The notes beneath the pieces were generated by a model. It saw only the letters and a list, made by a program, of their open reading frames with translations, did not search any database and was not told the DNA's origin. A program made the position numbers and the translations under genes. A stretch of DNA of 64,000 bases, taken from positions 74,085 through 138,084 of the forward strand of contig JTDE01001335.1 of assembly GCA_014338405.1 (NCBI GenBank), given 5' to 3'. Within the stretch, counting starts at the first letter, position 1. Every line of letters begins with the position of its first letter. The stretch is from Paragonimus skrjabini miyazakii (lineage: Eukaryota; Platyhelminthes; Trematoda; Plagiorchiida; Troglotrematidae). Shown in pieces: positions 47,262-59,900 of the stretch.

Positions 47262-48139
47262 TTACACAATCAAAAACCCGAATGAGGCCAATAACAGTAT
47301 GTTGCGTTACACATCCAGTGAAATACAACAAACTTTATGTTGTCGCGTTCAGCATCTGTCAGAATGACTCAATTATCAAACAGTGTCAAAAATCTTTTGC
47401 CATTCCATCAAAATTTTGTTATTGAGGCTTTCCGATCAACCGTAATGCATTGCGTGTATAAACGCATGCCTTAGTGTTCTGAATGTTCCGTAACTATGAA
47501 TCAGGGTGGAAGTGTTTCCTTTTTCAATCATCACACGTCTGTCTCCCGTTTACAACACTGTAACACGTTAGTAACATTAGTCTTTCCTTATATTTGTTTA
47601 AATTTGTGGTGCCGTTCCTCCTTGTACCCAGATGCTGGTATAATACTGGTCGGTAATATAACGCGTTTCCAGCACAAATGAAAAAGAAACGTTCTAAAAA
47701 AATATCTTATTAACAAGAACTTTGGCGGATTTGTCAATTTCAAAGTCCTCCGAATGTGAAAAATCTAGGTAGTGACGGAAATAGGATGTCCTGACATACC
47801 TAGTGCCCTATCTATAGTTGATTATAGCTTAACTTAGACTTTTCACAATTGGATCCTTTCTTAGTTAACAAATCCGTCAAACTACCAAGCCGTAACACTA
47901 CTGAGTGTTTAATAGTGGCAGTGATTAACTCCAACGTAAATTGCTTGAGAAATCCTGCCTGCTATTCACTCTCTAGACTTTGTTTTACTCATTATGAAAC
48001 GATGGGATGGCAGGTAATTGATTCCAAGTGCCAGAGTTATCAATTAACAATGTTACTGTGTAGCTCAGATAATAAGGTATTTGCCGCATCTCGACATTCT
48101 GTTCCAATCTTTGATTAGAGTTCAGACCAGGTTTAGCGG
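47262..48139. other. nothing recognised
   Basis: An 89-codon + frame (47849-48118) is unrecognised. Confidence 0.4.
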
Positions 48140-48590
48140 TTTCATAATTATCTAGATTGAACATCACCCACAATTGATTACAGTTGTCGCATTCCCATAG
48201 ACTTTCGAGTCGGCCCCATTCGAAAGAAGTCCTAGTCGAGGGGTCATAGATTGGAGTTAACAGACAGTAACTGTCTCCTCTCGAGGCGATCGGGCAACCT
48301 GATCATTACTCACAAGCGAAAGTGATTGAGCGTTCGCATATGATAATTCGGTCGTGCCTAATGTGAGGTCAGTTGCCTCATGAAAGACGTGGCCAGAGTT
48401 CTAGCCCCGGCTGTGGCAAGGATATGAACTACTGACGAGCTCTAATGAGAGCGGAACTCGAGTCTAGTGCTTCTTTTTCAAAGGGGCCGACTGGATAGTC
48501 TATGGGAATGCGATAGCTGTGATCAGTTGTGGGTGATGTTCAAAATACATGGAAACCAAAATCTCCTGCTACTCGTCAGTTTTCATAATT
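48140..48590 (+). mobile_element. tRNA-like short element with inverted ends and 10-bp target-site duplication
   Basis: A perfect direct repeat TTTCATAATT flanks the unit (48140-48149 and 48581-48590). The left end (about 48152-48227) is GATTGAACATCACCC through GAGTCGGCCCCATTCGAA. It is joined to the 5' body (AAGTCCTAGTCGAGGGGTCA), the core and the 3' end, whose 48475-48545 portion is the reverse complement of the left end. The tRNA-like core has lost its A box (a deletion after GTGAGGTCA). The 3' end runs about 35 bases past the matched part to CTACTCGTCAGT. Confidence 0.88.
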
Positions 48591-49902
48591 GACTTCCTTC
48601 TGAATGTCTCGGTGTCAAATTTTATCACTTGATGAACTCACTCGAAAGCAAACTTTAACTGATATCGTGTCATTTCTGGGAAATTGAAAGGCCAACCGTT
48701 ACAAGTAGCAACCACTCGCAGCTTAGTTCCTCTACGATTTCAAATAATTATACCTTGAGGTCACTCCATTTTACTAATAGATCCATTTGTCTGTTCATTG
48801 AGCACCTACCAGATAGACTTTTGATTACTGTATCGTACGGACTCTAAGCGTTACATAATCTCTGTCGTTCGTTCCTGAATTTCCAGTGCATTCTACACTT
48901 TAATGGTATGTATTATTGACACCTCACTGATGTTTACTCGAACCAATACGGATCTTGCTGAGCCATCCTTTCATTGGACTTCGTATTCCTAATTTATTCC
49001 CCCACTGATGCAATATATTCTCCTGATTACATGAGAAGAATAGTAACTCGTGGTCATTGCCTAATCGTATTGTACCTCACCTATTTCTCCGTCTGGTACA
49101 TATCCAAGATTGCTACAGTTATCGCGCATAAATATACGATGACCAAAACGAAAGAGATTGTACCTATTTTGTCAGACCTTGTGCATAAATGAAATACTGC
49201 CTTGGTCAATCGGCACGCCCAAGTTTGCAGGTGGTTTGCGCTACACTACAATGGGTTTCCCTCACACACCATGCCTAGTGTAAACCCTAAGGAACAAGAT
49301 CAGTAGACGTGTAAATGAAGCCTTTTATGGTCTGGCCAGCTGGTGTTGGCTAGTATGAAACTGAAACTCTTATCTCACGGAAACACAGAAAAAACGGATT
49401 ACAACGGTAACCTACCCCTCTAAAACAGACAGCGCATTACCGATCGCACTCATCGCAACTCTCTACGATGCTCACGGTTTCTTTACGTAACGCGTGTCTG
49501 AGTTCATGGTCACGTAGATGCAATTCGTTACGAGACTTGTTTAAACGACGCCCTGATATCTCACCTGCTGACCACTAGACTTTTTGGTTACATGTATTTA
49601 AATGCCCGTACAATAGCTGCTTCGGAACCGATCGGTCAATCATTCGATGGAGATGTCAAGACTAACGAAGCCGGTCGAGCAGCAGTATGGCATCAATCGA
49701 CTGGAGTATACATTCTCCGTTTGACCATCACAGCCAGAGTTCGTCTGTCGGACTCGGCAATATATGCCAGAAATTATTGACGGAAGTCAGAGAAGCTCAA
49801 TTACTCCAAGATGAAAACTACCTACATTTGATCTCAGGCTTCCCATTCAGTTTTTTTTCAGTTGGCCCACTTCAAAGCAATGAATTCGTGGTTCGCTTTT
49901 CT
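48591..49902. other. nothing recognised
   Basis: Short + frames at 48974-49192 and 49592-49905 have no known motifs. Confidence 0.4.
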
Positions 49903-50015
49903 TAAAGTTCATCAGTAATTCATACCCTCACCGAGACCGGCATTTTCACTCTGGTTCTTGTATCTGTGAGATAGCACCTCCAATAACTTGGCAGTAGGCA
50001 TGAACAATCAATCAC
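49903..50015 (-). mobile_element. possible diverged tRNA-like short element
   Basis: TTCATCAGTAATTCATACCC, CACTCTGGTTCTTGTATCTG and GTAGGCATGAACAATCAA resemble the divergent copy at 60380 in the same order and spacing, at roughly 70 percent by eye. A borderline match. Confidence 0.4.
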
Positions 50016-51035
50016 CTACAAACACTCACCCCCAACATAACGGTTAGGGAGTTCAGTTTTTCTGTCCAAAACCGCTGGTTTTTCCAAGAAAACCAGTTCA
50101 TTTAATCAGAATGAGCGGAGCTGTCCAGAACAACTGAGAGGTAACCTTAGCTATTTTTCACCTGTCCGACTCTTATTCCGCTATGCTTACTGGTGGCTTA
50201 GTGACCTTGATAATTATTTCCGGTAACTGTCCTTTGACTTTCTGGTTCGAGAATGTTCGTGTGTAGCTATGCGCCGCATAAGTACCTTGTATTTTCCTCC
50301 TTGTTGAATAAGTTTTTGGACTGAAACAAAGCTTTTTTTGCACGCATCTTTTGGTTTGTCTTGGGAGCAAGTATGGGGAAAGTCACGTTATTTTCAGGAC
50401 CGAGGTTTTCCGTGTTACCTATTAGGAGGAGGAAAATCTGACTTCCTTCAAGCGCATTACTATATCGTGGATGAACCAGTGTATTCTTTCGAGAGTATAC
50501 AACCGTTTCCATTGCTGCATTAGTTCGAAAGGAGAATAAACTGAATAGCTTTGTTCAGCCCAGTCAATCACCCTGCGATCAAAATTTCTCAGATAATCTG
50601 AAGCTATCGAATAGAACCTCGGCTCATCTTGTTTCCACTAAGTATACTTGTACGACAAGTAATCCGAATTCACTGCCCTTGATAACTTGTATCGGTAACT
50701 GATTTGCCTTTTGTCCATAAGCTGACAAACCTTCATAGGAGTCAAGCAACTGTGGTAATTCACCCGTGTACATCATTAGCCGATTTCGCGGACGTGAAAT
50801 AACTCACAATGAATTTCAACTAGGAGTAGCCATCAGTGTCTTTTCAGGATGTGAAGTGATAGCACAACGATCACACAACCCGAATGGCGAATGATTACGA
50901 TTCGAATGTAGATGTGGATTTATTGTACTTTCAGCTGGATCACAGAAAGCTTGGTAAAGCTTGGATAACTGCAGAAACAGTCCAGTCTCATGTTATCTCA
51001 ACATACAAGGCATAACTGTGAATATACATTAAACC
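50016..51035. other. nothing recognised
   Basis: Only short overlapping frames on both strands. Confidence 0.4.
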
Positions 51036-51365
51036 ATAAGTTGAACATCACTCACACTTGATCGCAGCTATTGCATTTAGATAGACCTTCCAGCCAGCCT
51101 CTTTCAAAATGAAACACTAGACTCGAGTTTCGATCTCATTAGAGTTCGTTAGTAGTGCATATCATCGCCACTGCGGGGACTTGAACCACGGACACGCTGT
51201 TCATGAGGCAACCGTGTTTACCACTGCGCCATTGACCTCACATTAGGCACGACCGAATTATCATACGTGAACACTCAACCACTTTCGCTTGTGAGTAGTG
51301 ATAAGATTGTCCGAACTTCTCGAAAGGAGACACAGTTACTGTCGGTTAACTCATTTAAGTTAACC
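51036..51365 (-). mobile_element. tRNA-like short element
   Basis: Starts GTTGAACATCACTCAC. The tRNA-like core is well preserved on the minus strand (GGGACTTGAACCACGGACAC and CATGAGGCAACCGTGTTTAC as seen on +). It then continues with the 5' body to GAGACACAGTTACTGTCGG. No inverted end is present on the 5' side. Confidence 0.85.
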
Positions 51366-51580
51366 TATTTATGTTCTCGGTAGACCTGACATGAATACTG
51401 GCTCCGAGGTGAACTACTTGAAACTTGTCGAAACAAGATCTACAGACCAAGCAAAACTGATTCAGTCAGAAAGCGTCGTTCAGAACAATTAAAGAAAATG
51501 ATCGGAATGTGTTGCACTACTCAAAAAACTATGGATATGTATACAGAACTATTAACCACTCAGCCAATTTGTAGATTTAC

Positions 51581-52003
51581 ATGCGTCAACGAGCAAATTC
51601 TACAAAAAGCAAAACAAACGGCTACATCGTATTCTGTGTGATTGTAAACGAAACATTTTCATTTTTGTTATCCAGTAACGTATGTGGTATGATCCCTCTT
51701 CTCATAATGCTTTCGAAAACTTGTGCAAACAAATTGCCACCTTTATTCATTTTAGAACTCGGTTACTGTCATCTAAAAATTACAAATCGATTCCGTCAAG
51801 TAGATCTTCAGCCCACCTTTGATTTAATAGGGCACCGCTCACCTGGTAAAGGTGAAAATTCAACTTTATTACAGACAGTGATGTTTCCGTCCCATCCTCC
51901 AATACGTATTCATTATTGGAAATATGGAACTCTTGCGTTAAGATTTTTTATCGTGCCAAAAACCGAAATTATTTCACAACGTTACCATCAAACGCAAAAA
52001 TAA
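51581..52003 (+). CDS. unrecognised ORF, 140 codons
   Basis: An ATG-started open frame in AT-rich DNA with one hydrophobic stretch at about residues 17-48 (YIVFCVIVNETFSFLLSSN). No known domain, no splice sites that clearly extend it, and no repeat match. It could be a chance frame or a membrane-protein fragment. Confidence 0.22.
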   Translation: MRQRANSTKSKTNGYIVFCVIVNETFSFLLSSNVCGMIPLLIMLSKTCANKLPPLFILELGYCHLKITNRFRQVDLQPTFDLIGHRSPGKGENSTLLQTVMFPSHPPIRIHYWKYGTLALRFFIVPKTEIISQRYHQTQK

Positions 52004-52828
52004 TTTGTGGAAGGCCATACTTCATGAAATTAAGTTGATTAAATATGCCACACAAATATGTTAGTAACTCTAAACATTGACTTTATCGTCAAGAAACAAT
52101 CTCAGTTCCTGCAATCCACAAAATTTTACACAATAATATATTGAAATAAACCGTAGTTGTAGAAAAAACTCGTTTGAACTACCATATCCTTACATTTGGA
52201 AAGCCATAGACATCTCTGAAGATCCAAAGTCAGATTGCGACCTGCAGTTGAAACATTTGTACATGGTCAACATGTTGTGCAAGGGAAAGGTAACGAGGAC
52301 GATGTAGCTCACACAAACAACAACAACAATAAAACAAACACTCGAGAATCAAATTTCCACTGCGCCAACTAACAACGTCTGTTTTGTTCACCAAACAGGA
52401 GCCATCATTACCAGACTGAAAAGCATATGCGAATGACCTCGGCCGCTGGTCTGAGAGTGGCTGAATACTCGCACACTAGTACACAGATTAAAATCCAAAA
52501 GAAACCAACTTACTCTGACCGCCTTTCAATTTCATGGATCGGCGCATACCTTAGATTTCGCTTGTGAAATAGAATTCAGTTTGGCTGACAAGTCGGTTTC
52601 TTTAACGTGTCTCACTAATCGAGCACCAAGTGCTCTATGAGGGTACCATGGCGAATTCCGGACAATTTCCTCATCCTTCACATTATGGTGGCATCGCACA
52701 TACTCATTCTCAAGTTGAGCATAATTATCATCACCATTAACATCATTGTCATCATTCGCAGTTTTGAAGTATACTCATGGGTACTATTGTGGTGGACTGT
52801 CAAGCAGGAAGTGCGAGCATTCCAACTG
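52004..52828. other. nothing recognised
   Basis: Contains an imperfect ATC/CAT-rich simple stretch near 52720-52760. Confidence 0.4.
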
Positions 52829-53131
52829 TCGGCGGAATACCTCAACACAGGGGGAGGTGCGTTCAAAAACCCACGGTGAGCGGATGGAGGACAGCGTGGG
52901 CTACCGGATGAGTCATCGCTCGACCGGATCGGACCAACGGGCGAGACGTGGCAGCCGAAATAGTATGGATGACCAAATTGAAGGGGTGATTATTTCAACA
53001 CTCTCAGGAATATCTCGACACGGCTGTGGAGTACGTTCAAAGCCTACGGTAGGTGGATGGAGGACAGCACGAGCGACCGGGCAAGCCATCGCTCAACAAA
53101 ATCGGATCAACGGATGAGGACTAGCTGGCAG
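52829..53131 (+). repeat. two tandem copies of a 125-bp unit
   Basis: Units 52829-52954 and 53005-53131 share GTGGATGGAGGACAGC-like, GACCGGRTRAGYCATCGCTC-like and CGGATCRACGGRYGAG-like stretches, with a period of about 176 bases. Both have partly open frames but encode nothing recognised. They sit directly before the LTR-like stretch. Confidence 0.7.
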
Positions 53132-53212
53132 AAAACCCCCCAGGTAGAAGGCGCCAATCACACACCAAAACCGGGTAGAAGTACACACGACGCGTGAACG
53201 GAAACCTGGGGG

Positions 53213-53330
53213 TGTTGTGGACTGGAATGCTGACTTATAAACGCGAGTGCGCGCGTAGCATGTGAACTAGCGTGTTGGACAATAAAAATTGTGCTTTATT
53301 GGACGCCTTTTCGCTACACTATGATGAGCT
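53213..53330 (+). promoter_or_regulatory. LTR-like stretch with TATA and AATAAA
   Basis: Begins TGTTGTGGACTGG after a G-rich run. It has a TATA-like CTTATAAACG at about 53232-53241 and AATAAA at 53281-53286 followed by a GT-rich tail. The arrangement resembles a short LTR, but no second copy, primer site or pol was found. Confidence 0.35.
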
Positions 53331-55400
53331 GTCGTCGGACGTGACAAGGTTCGACGAAATAGCAGAGTAATTAGTACGCACGAATGTACAAAGGAGAACA
53401 GAAGAATCAGAGATAAAGAGCAGAAAGAAAGAAGATTAAAAAAACAGCTGAACCTCCGGTAAAAAAAAGGAAAGCCAATAACCATGTGGATACTGGCTAT
53501 CAACTGACTACGACCATACCGCGTCACAGAGAGCTTCTAACCAGCACTACTGGTCGCAAACTCTCCAATCAGTCAGATGGCATCTGTCAACCTACTTCCA
53601 CACAATAGGACTGGAATTGGAGTGGGCCTGTTTGGTTGACATTCTTAAATGATGATACTTCGGGGCCTCTTAACACTAGTCTTCGGCGAGAGAACAAATT
53701 TGTGAAATAGTGTAACTCATAACGTTGTTTTTTGGCGTTTACACTCAAAAGCTCCGTCGTATACCTCCTCATTTCCACATAAATAACGAAAAAGTTTCGA
53801 GTAATGGATCAATGATGGTATAATTTTGTCATTAAGGGCAGAAATCAAACATCACGCTTACTTACCCAAAAAACTAGGCTTGTTCCAGTAGTAGAACTAA
53901 CGATGGCTGTCACATTATCACACACCAGCCAATCAGCAGCCTTCACGTTATTAACCTTGACTGAGAGGTCGGCGAGCGAGGACACCGGCACAAGTGTCTT
54001 TATGCTACCGGGTTGGCCCAACAATGGGAACAACTTGACTGTCACCCCCTATGTGGACAACTGTCTCAGCCTTTGTCTGGTCTAGTAGACACAAGGACAG
54101 AAGAGCAACCCAAACTAACTGATCCAGGTTTGAGCAGACCAGACCCATTCAACTCGATGAGGGTAGCAAGCGAACATACAAACACTTACACGCAGTGAGT
54201 GCAGATCCCCTACCAAGTGGGAGAAGGCACATGGTGGGATTACTAACAGTTTAGCTTATTGTCGATAAGTGTAGGTGCTTGGTTGAATAGCAAATGGGTT
54301 TGCCCTTTTTGTCTGAATGTCATAGTTAAGAAATTGAGAGAAAAACGAAACACGATCCTCAGAAAGTTCGTCATACTAAACTCTACCGTGAAAAATTAAT
54401 CAGTGTGGAACAGCTCCCACGTACTTCTGATCAAACACGTCAGGTAGTTTCCTATGGGCAATGCCTGAGAGAAAGATGTACAATATGCGAAGTAACGATA
54501 CGACCTACGGCTACTTTATAATCTCATGTGAAGATATAAATTAAAAAAATTAGCAGAACTGTTTTTTAAAACCCAACACTAATTATACAGACTTAAAGAG
54601 CAGTCTAAATAATTATAAAACCGATTACTACTAGTGGCGTTTAAAGTGCTGAACAAAAACTTTCATCCTTGTTATTTTGGCCAGCGATTTGGTGAGTAAT
54701 GTTGACTGTGAAATTGATGATGTATTGTATGAGTAGTACTCATGAAGTGATACATGGCCAACTGGCTGCTGGTTCAGTTTTGCTTTAAGTATAAAAACAC
54801 TTCTATCAAGCATTGTGTTTGATTTTTACATGGTGTTGAATACACAGTTTGATGAAGACTGGTCGGGGAACTACAAACAAATGGGTGGTCATAAGATCAT
54901 GTTATGCATTGTACCTCGGGTTTACCTTAAGCTGCGTATGTCCATAACTATTCGCAACAAAAGCCCTCAAACGATGTGAAATTATATCTACCACGAAGCG
55001 TAGGCGAATACGATAGGGATCTTGTAAACTTCTTGCACTTAATAAATCATTTTGCAGGCGAACTTGTCTTGAGTTGTGATTAACTCGACATGTCTGCATT
55101 TGAACAGCGCCCAGAAGTCAGGATGTTCAACCAGCTGCATCATGCCTTGGTATGAACTGCCTGTTATGGAAAGTGAACTCATTTGAAGGGTAATACAAAA
55201 CTGCATGAAAAATCCTGTTTGGCAGATCGAGTTCTTGAGGTTTGTGAACACGTTTCACCAGCACAATGTCTGTACTCATTATGTGATGTGTGCATAGAAC
55301 CAAAAATCTCCCAACAATTGACGCACCGAACTGGCGATGTGGATATCAAAAGGGAATAAACAACCGTGAAATTTTCATGGGACCCGATTATGAAAACTGT
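53331..55400. other. no gene recognised
   Basis: The minus frame at 53845-54045 is followed by a GTAAGT-like donor and could be an exon, but its protein is not recognised. Minus frames at 55039-55445 lie beside the tRNA-like sequence and may be SINE body. Confidence 0.35.
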
Positions 55401-55481
55401 GGATTTTCGCTGGATTCGAACCAGCGCCAGTATCAGCAATCCCAAATGCGGTAATCCCTCTACCAGCTGAGCTACGATGTC
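55401..55481 (-). mobile_element. tRNA-like sequence (SINE head), minus strand
   Basis: The minus strand has A box GTAGCTCAGCTGGTAGAG and a perfect T arm GCTGGTTCGAATCCAGC. It is clearly related to 24865-24945 (shared CCGCRTTTGGG in the centre). The acceptor stem is degraded, so it is not a working tRNA. Because a second copy exists with the same unusual long variable region, a tRNA-derived SINE family is likely. Confidence 0.6.
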
Positions 55482-56284
55482 ACGCCGATAGCTCAGAAAT
55501 CACACATTCCGACTCAGTTACCGGCCTAATCCCCTGTGCCATATGGAATCCACCAAATGAACCAGCGGACTGACTGCCCCAGTATAATTTCTCAACGGTT
55601 CACACTTGAATCCACCGACGCCACCGCTGAGCATTGAAGTTGTAGTCTGCCACAATACATATAAGTAATACAATCGAGAAGTTGTCCCCACATTCAATCA
55701 ACCCGGAAAAATCAGCCAATCACACACGCATCATTCCTAACCACTAAAATCGTTGGTATTCTTTCGGATGACTGAAAGCTTACAATGAGTTTATCTACAT
55801 TCACATTTTTGTTGGACAATAATACAAAGGCATGAAGAACAAGCAAAAGTAATGCAGACAAACAGAGGTTAGCTTCCGAAACGGTTAGATTGATAAGGGC
55901 ATGACTCAAAATAGGTTCAGGTTGATTAGAGTATAGAATGCGAAACTTGAGTCGAATGTGACGTTCAAACAGTAACCAAACCTCAGTCAGTGAGTAATGA
56001 CTTACTAGCATCGATTTTTCAGGTATTAAACTAGCTGATGGGAGACTGATAGCTCGATAGCAAACACCAAAACTAACGAAGCTTAAACAATCTTCTTAAT
56101 GAACATGGTGAACTGAGTGATTTAAAAAAAACCATGTTACTCTGCGCTGAACTCTTTCAGTCGGATGAATGCCATCCGTGAAGAAGGCTTGATAAAAGTA
56201 ATCAGTTTATCGAGATGTAGGCGTATCAGGCTTCTAGCTGAATGGATCCAAACATCTTGGATAGCATCGCAATTGTCTCCGTTA
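55482..56284. other. nothing recognised
   Basis: A 99-codon minus frame (55712-56011) is unrecognised. Confidence 0.4.
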
Positions 56285-56995
56285 TCAAGACGCAGTTAGG
56301 AGACAGACTGAAATTGTCCGAAACGGTCAACCTTAGGTCCTGGTCGCGGATCGTAATAACTAATCTTCCGCCACCTAAAATGTAATCGGTCCACCACTAA
56401 TGGTAAATTTGCATCAATCTACGTTCAAAAAGCTATGTGGAAGTCCTTATGTTATGACCTAGCGCAACAAACTTGCCAAGGTCATTTTGGACATGTTCCC
56501 TTCCCGTAATGCCATCCACAATTCCACACAGTTTCCTGTCATCAATGTACAACAGTGCCGGTAGTCACACCGGTTGTATTAGAGCGAGGACGAATAACAG
56601 GAACAACATTGAGCCTTGAATGGAACACCGATATACATCTTTAGCAACAGAGAGTCAGTCATCGGGTACCACATAAACCTTCTCATTAAATTATCAGTCT
56701 TTCACAAGAAGAAGTTGATTGCCTTTGCCGCCATACCAGCGACGTTTTGTACATTTACCTGTGTGGTTGATTTAATCGAGAGCTTTGGAGAAATCCAGAA
56801 ACATAATGTCTGCTAATGTACGTCTGCCAGCTGCTTTAGTCTATTGCTCCCTGATCTCAGATAAGTTGATTTGGAATAACAAAATCAGACCGAAATTCTC
56901 GCAGATAAGTTGGCAAAAACGTACGGTGTTCGAGGTAGTCATCGTTTGTGATTTTCAAAACTTTGAGACAACACACAATCAGGCAAATGGTTTGT
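56285..56995 (-). pseudogene. CR1/Jockey-like LINE reverse transcriptase, decayed
   Basis: Minus strand from 56995: LKVL and YLEHRTFLPTYLRENFGL match the first RT blocks. RRTLADIMFLDFSKALD at about 56785-56840 carries the first catalytic Asp. QGSMLFLLFVLAL is the GVPQGSVLGP-type block. LLYIDDRKLCGIVDG at about 56515-56560 is the YxDD palm motif, and VTIRDQDLRLTVSDNFSLS is the following DLGV-like block near 56290-56350. At least three stops or frame changes are needed. The endonuclease and C-terminus are absent. Confidence 0.85.
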
Positions 56996-59900
56996 ATAAG
57001 ACAGACTCGTTTCACTCATTACCACTGGAACTGCCGAATAGGTTGTAGACTATCGTGGCCTTCAGAGGTATGCACCAGTATAGAACAGGATTGCACAATT
57101 GTCCTAGCAGATTTCATGGTCTGCTTTTCAATACCACTGAGGGATTAAGACCAGAACCAAGTAACTGGCTATCAACATGCCTTTCCAGCTTCTAAAACAC
57201 GGTACGTGACGTGATGGTGATGGTCGTGATGTCTCCAGGATTATTGCCCTCATGGATCATCAGTGTGTTATTCTGACATTTAGCGGAGATGGTAGCATAC
57301 TGAATTTTGAAAGCATATGCCATCCCTAGGCTGGTGAGTTTTTACGCTATATCGATCATGCAGCCGTAGTATAGCAGGACGACATTTGCTCTTCTTATCT
57401 ACAGTACAGTACATTAATTTCGGGTTGATGCTAAAACCAATGATCTAGTTGGATTGATACTGGCGTTCATCTTTTTGTGAAGCCGCTGTTTTTCGATCAC
57501 GAATACAACAATATTCGACGTACGATTGTACTGCCATCTATAGCTGATACGATCTGCGTTTACCATTTCCATGGTTTGAGATAATTTTTGGGGGCGCACT
57601 TATTGATACCCTCAGTTATTACGAATTTGACGAACTACCAATGGCCATCCAATGACAGGTTGGTTGCAGGTTCTGTCTAGCCTTTAACACTCACTTCCGG
57701 TGTCTGGTCTGGGTAGATGGCTTTGCAGTAGTTCCTTATGAAAATATATGTAAAGAAAACTAATTGTATCTGACTGATTACACCTAAAGTAATGACACCT
57801 TACTTGCTGCTACTGAGTGGGACGTTACTAAACTAGTTCTCAACATATGTGGCTCACAGGTTAAAATATGATCCAGCCTAGGCAATCTATGAGAGGTCCG
57901 ACAGCGTGTAAAACACTTAACGGTTTTTTAATTAAGTTTCTATGGTCGCACCATGAATAGACCAACTGCCAGAGAAATTGGCTGGGGGTGAGCCTTTTTG
58001 TAAATGCGGTCAAGCTCGGGATAATTAAAACGTCCGTATATCCAGAATTTGTGAGAATCCTCTTGAAGATAGATTAGTTTTCTTAGCTTTTACTCTACCT
58101 TTTGGTCATAGGCTGAAATCGATCAGCCTTGTTATGGAGGGCCTACAACCAAGCGGGATTTATTTTGTTCTTTTGCCACCAAATTTTATCCAGAATGCAT
58201 CAGAAGGTAGTAATACACTAAGCCACTGCTTGATTTATATTTCTGATACCTTTCTTCCTTGTTTTGGATCACACCGTCGGAACCTTTTCATTTTTGTGCT
58301 CGAAAAACAAGGGTTGTAGACACATACTGACCTACCATCAAGCTAACCAGCTGGTGCATCGTATGACACGGGTGGTAACGTCTATGCGCAGGCACCTTTG
58401 ATGTAAGCCATTGTGATACGCTAATCCAGAAACATATGGCGCCAAACACAACGTGTTTAGATGAGACACGTGGCATGCGTATAGATGAGAAGGGTTCCTG
58501 TTTTTTACACACGGTTGATCAAAGGAGATGTAGGACCAGTGAGAATATCTTTTATGCGGAAGTCCAGCGGTTTTCAGGCCTGACTGCGGTCGTTTTTGCT
58601 GTAGATAGCAACCTCGTCTTGATAGATCGGGTGCTTTAAAGATTACTGTGAAGGTACCAGCCATCGTAAATTGTCTTTAGTTATCAGTCATTCTTGAGTT
58701 GGTTTTCTTCACAATATTACAACAGCATTCTCTCAGGTGGTCACGGATCTTATCTGCTAGTCAGAATGTCACTCTCCAAATTTTGTCGGTTTGGCATCAA
58801 CATATAAGAGAGGGAATGCAGAATGACAAAAAGCTTAGGTGAACTATCCCTACAGTATGGCAGTTACGTTGGTCAGAGGTTAAGTGAACTGATCAAATCT
58901 ATGTTAAAGTATGTTGACTACTGTATTTTGTATTCTGTGACTGATCAGTTCGCCATCGATACCTCCTATAAATGCCAAAATTACCAAAAGCGGTCTTCAA
59001 TCAATTGTTTCATTCACCAGCTGGATTTTTTTTTAAATTTCATGCTCATAAGTATATATATATATGTATATTAGCCAATATCTCTCAGATTCTCTTTAAT
59101 ATTTTTTCAGCACGTCTGCCCTATCATTTAAGCAGTAAGTAAACTTTGTTCGTTTCAGTAGAACTCAACTTATGTCTTTTTCTCATGGATAGATCTTTGA
59201 ATGGATCCGTTCATTTGACGGTGCACTGGTACATCAAAGTAGGAGAGTATATCTTTCTTCATAATAATCTATGGGCTAAGATGTGCAGAGCTGAACTACA
59301 ATAAGGAATTCTACATCCTTTTCGTGTACCATAGCGCTTTCGTTGCACATCTAAATTTGTAAACAGATCGAGCTGGATTTTCACATGTGAGTAAATTCTC
59401 CTAATTTATAATCTTCAATAATATTACAACTTAAGGTATGGAGTTATGTTTTGCAGTTTCTTTATCGCTCAGTATATACTGATATTGCGTACTGTATCAC
59501 ACCCATTTTGAGGTGTGAGGGATGTAAACTTATCAAATCAGTGTTCTCATTTATGTTCTCTTTTGCTAGTTTCGTTTGCATAGAAGGAAACACAGACAAA
59601 CAAACATTCCGAGATTGATCGATGTTCACACACTATAAGGGTAATCAACATCCAGTTGGGATGAGATCAGTATTGCTTCCTGGTTTGTATGAGAACAGAA
59701 GTAGTCCGTGTAACACAAGTGCCATTTTTACCCTTATAGAACAATCACTGTCGAGTTTTATATCGTTAACTGGTTCAATGGTGTCGTATAACTGCAACTT
59801 ATCCTCTTTCTTGTTCCTGTGACGATTTGTTTAAATGCGGTATTCAAAACAAATTACCGATAACTCTGATCAATAGATTATCTACATTTGGAAATCTTAT

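Noticed and set aside
58338..58664. 108-codon minus-strand frame as a gene
   Set aside because: Overlapped by other open frames on both strands and without recognisable motifs.
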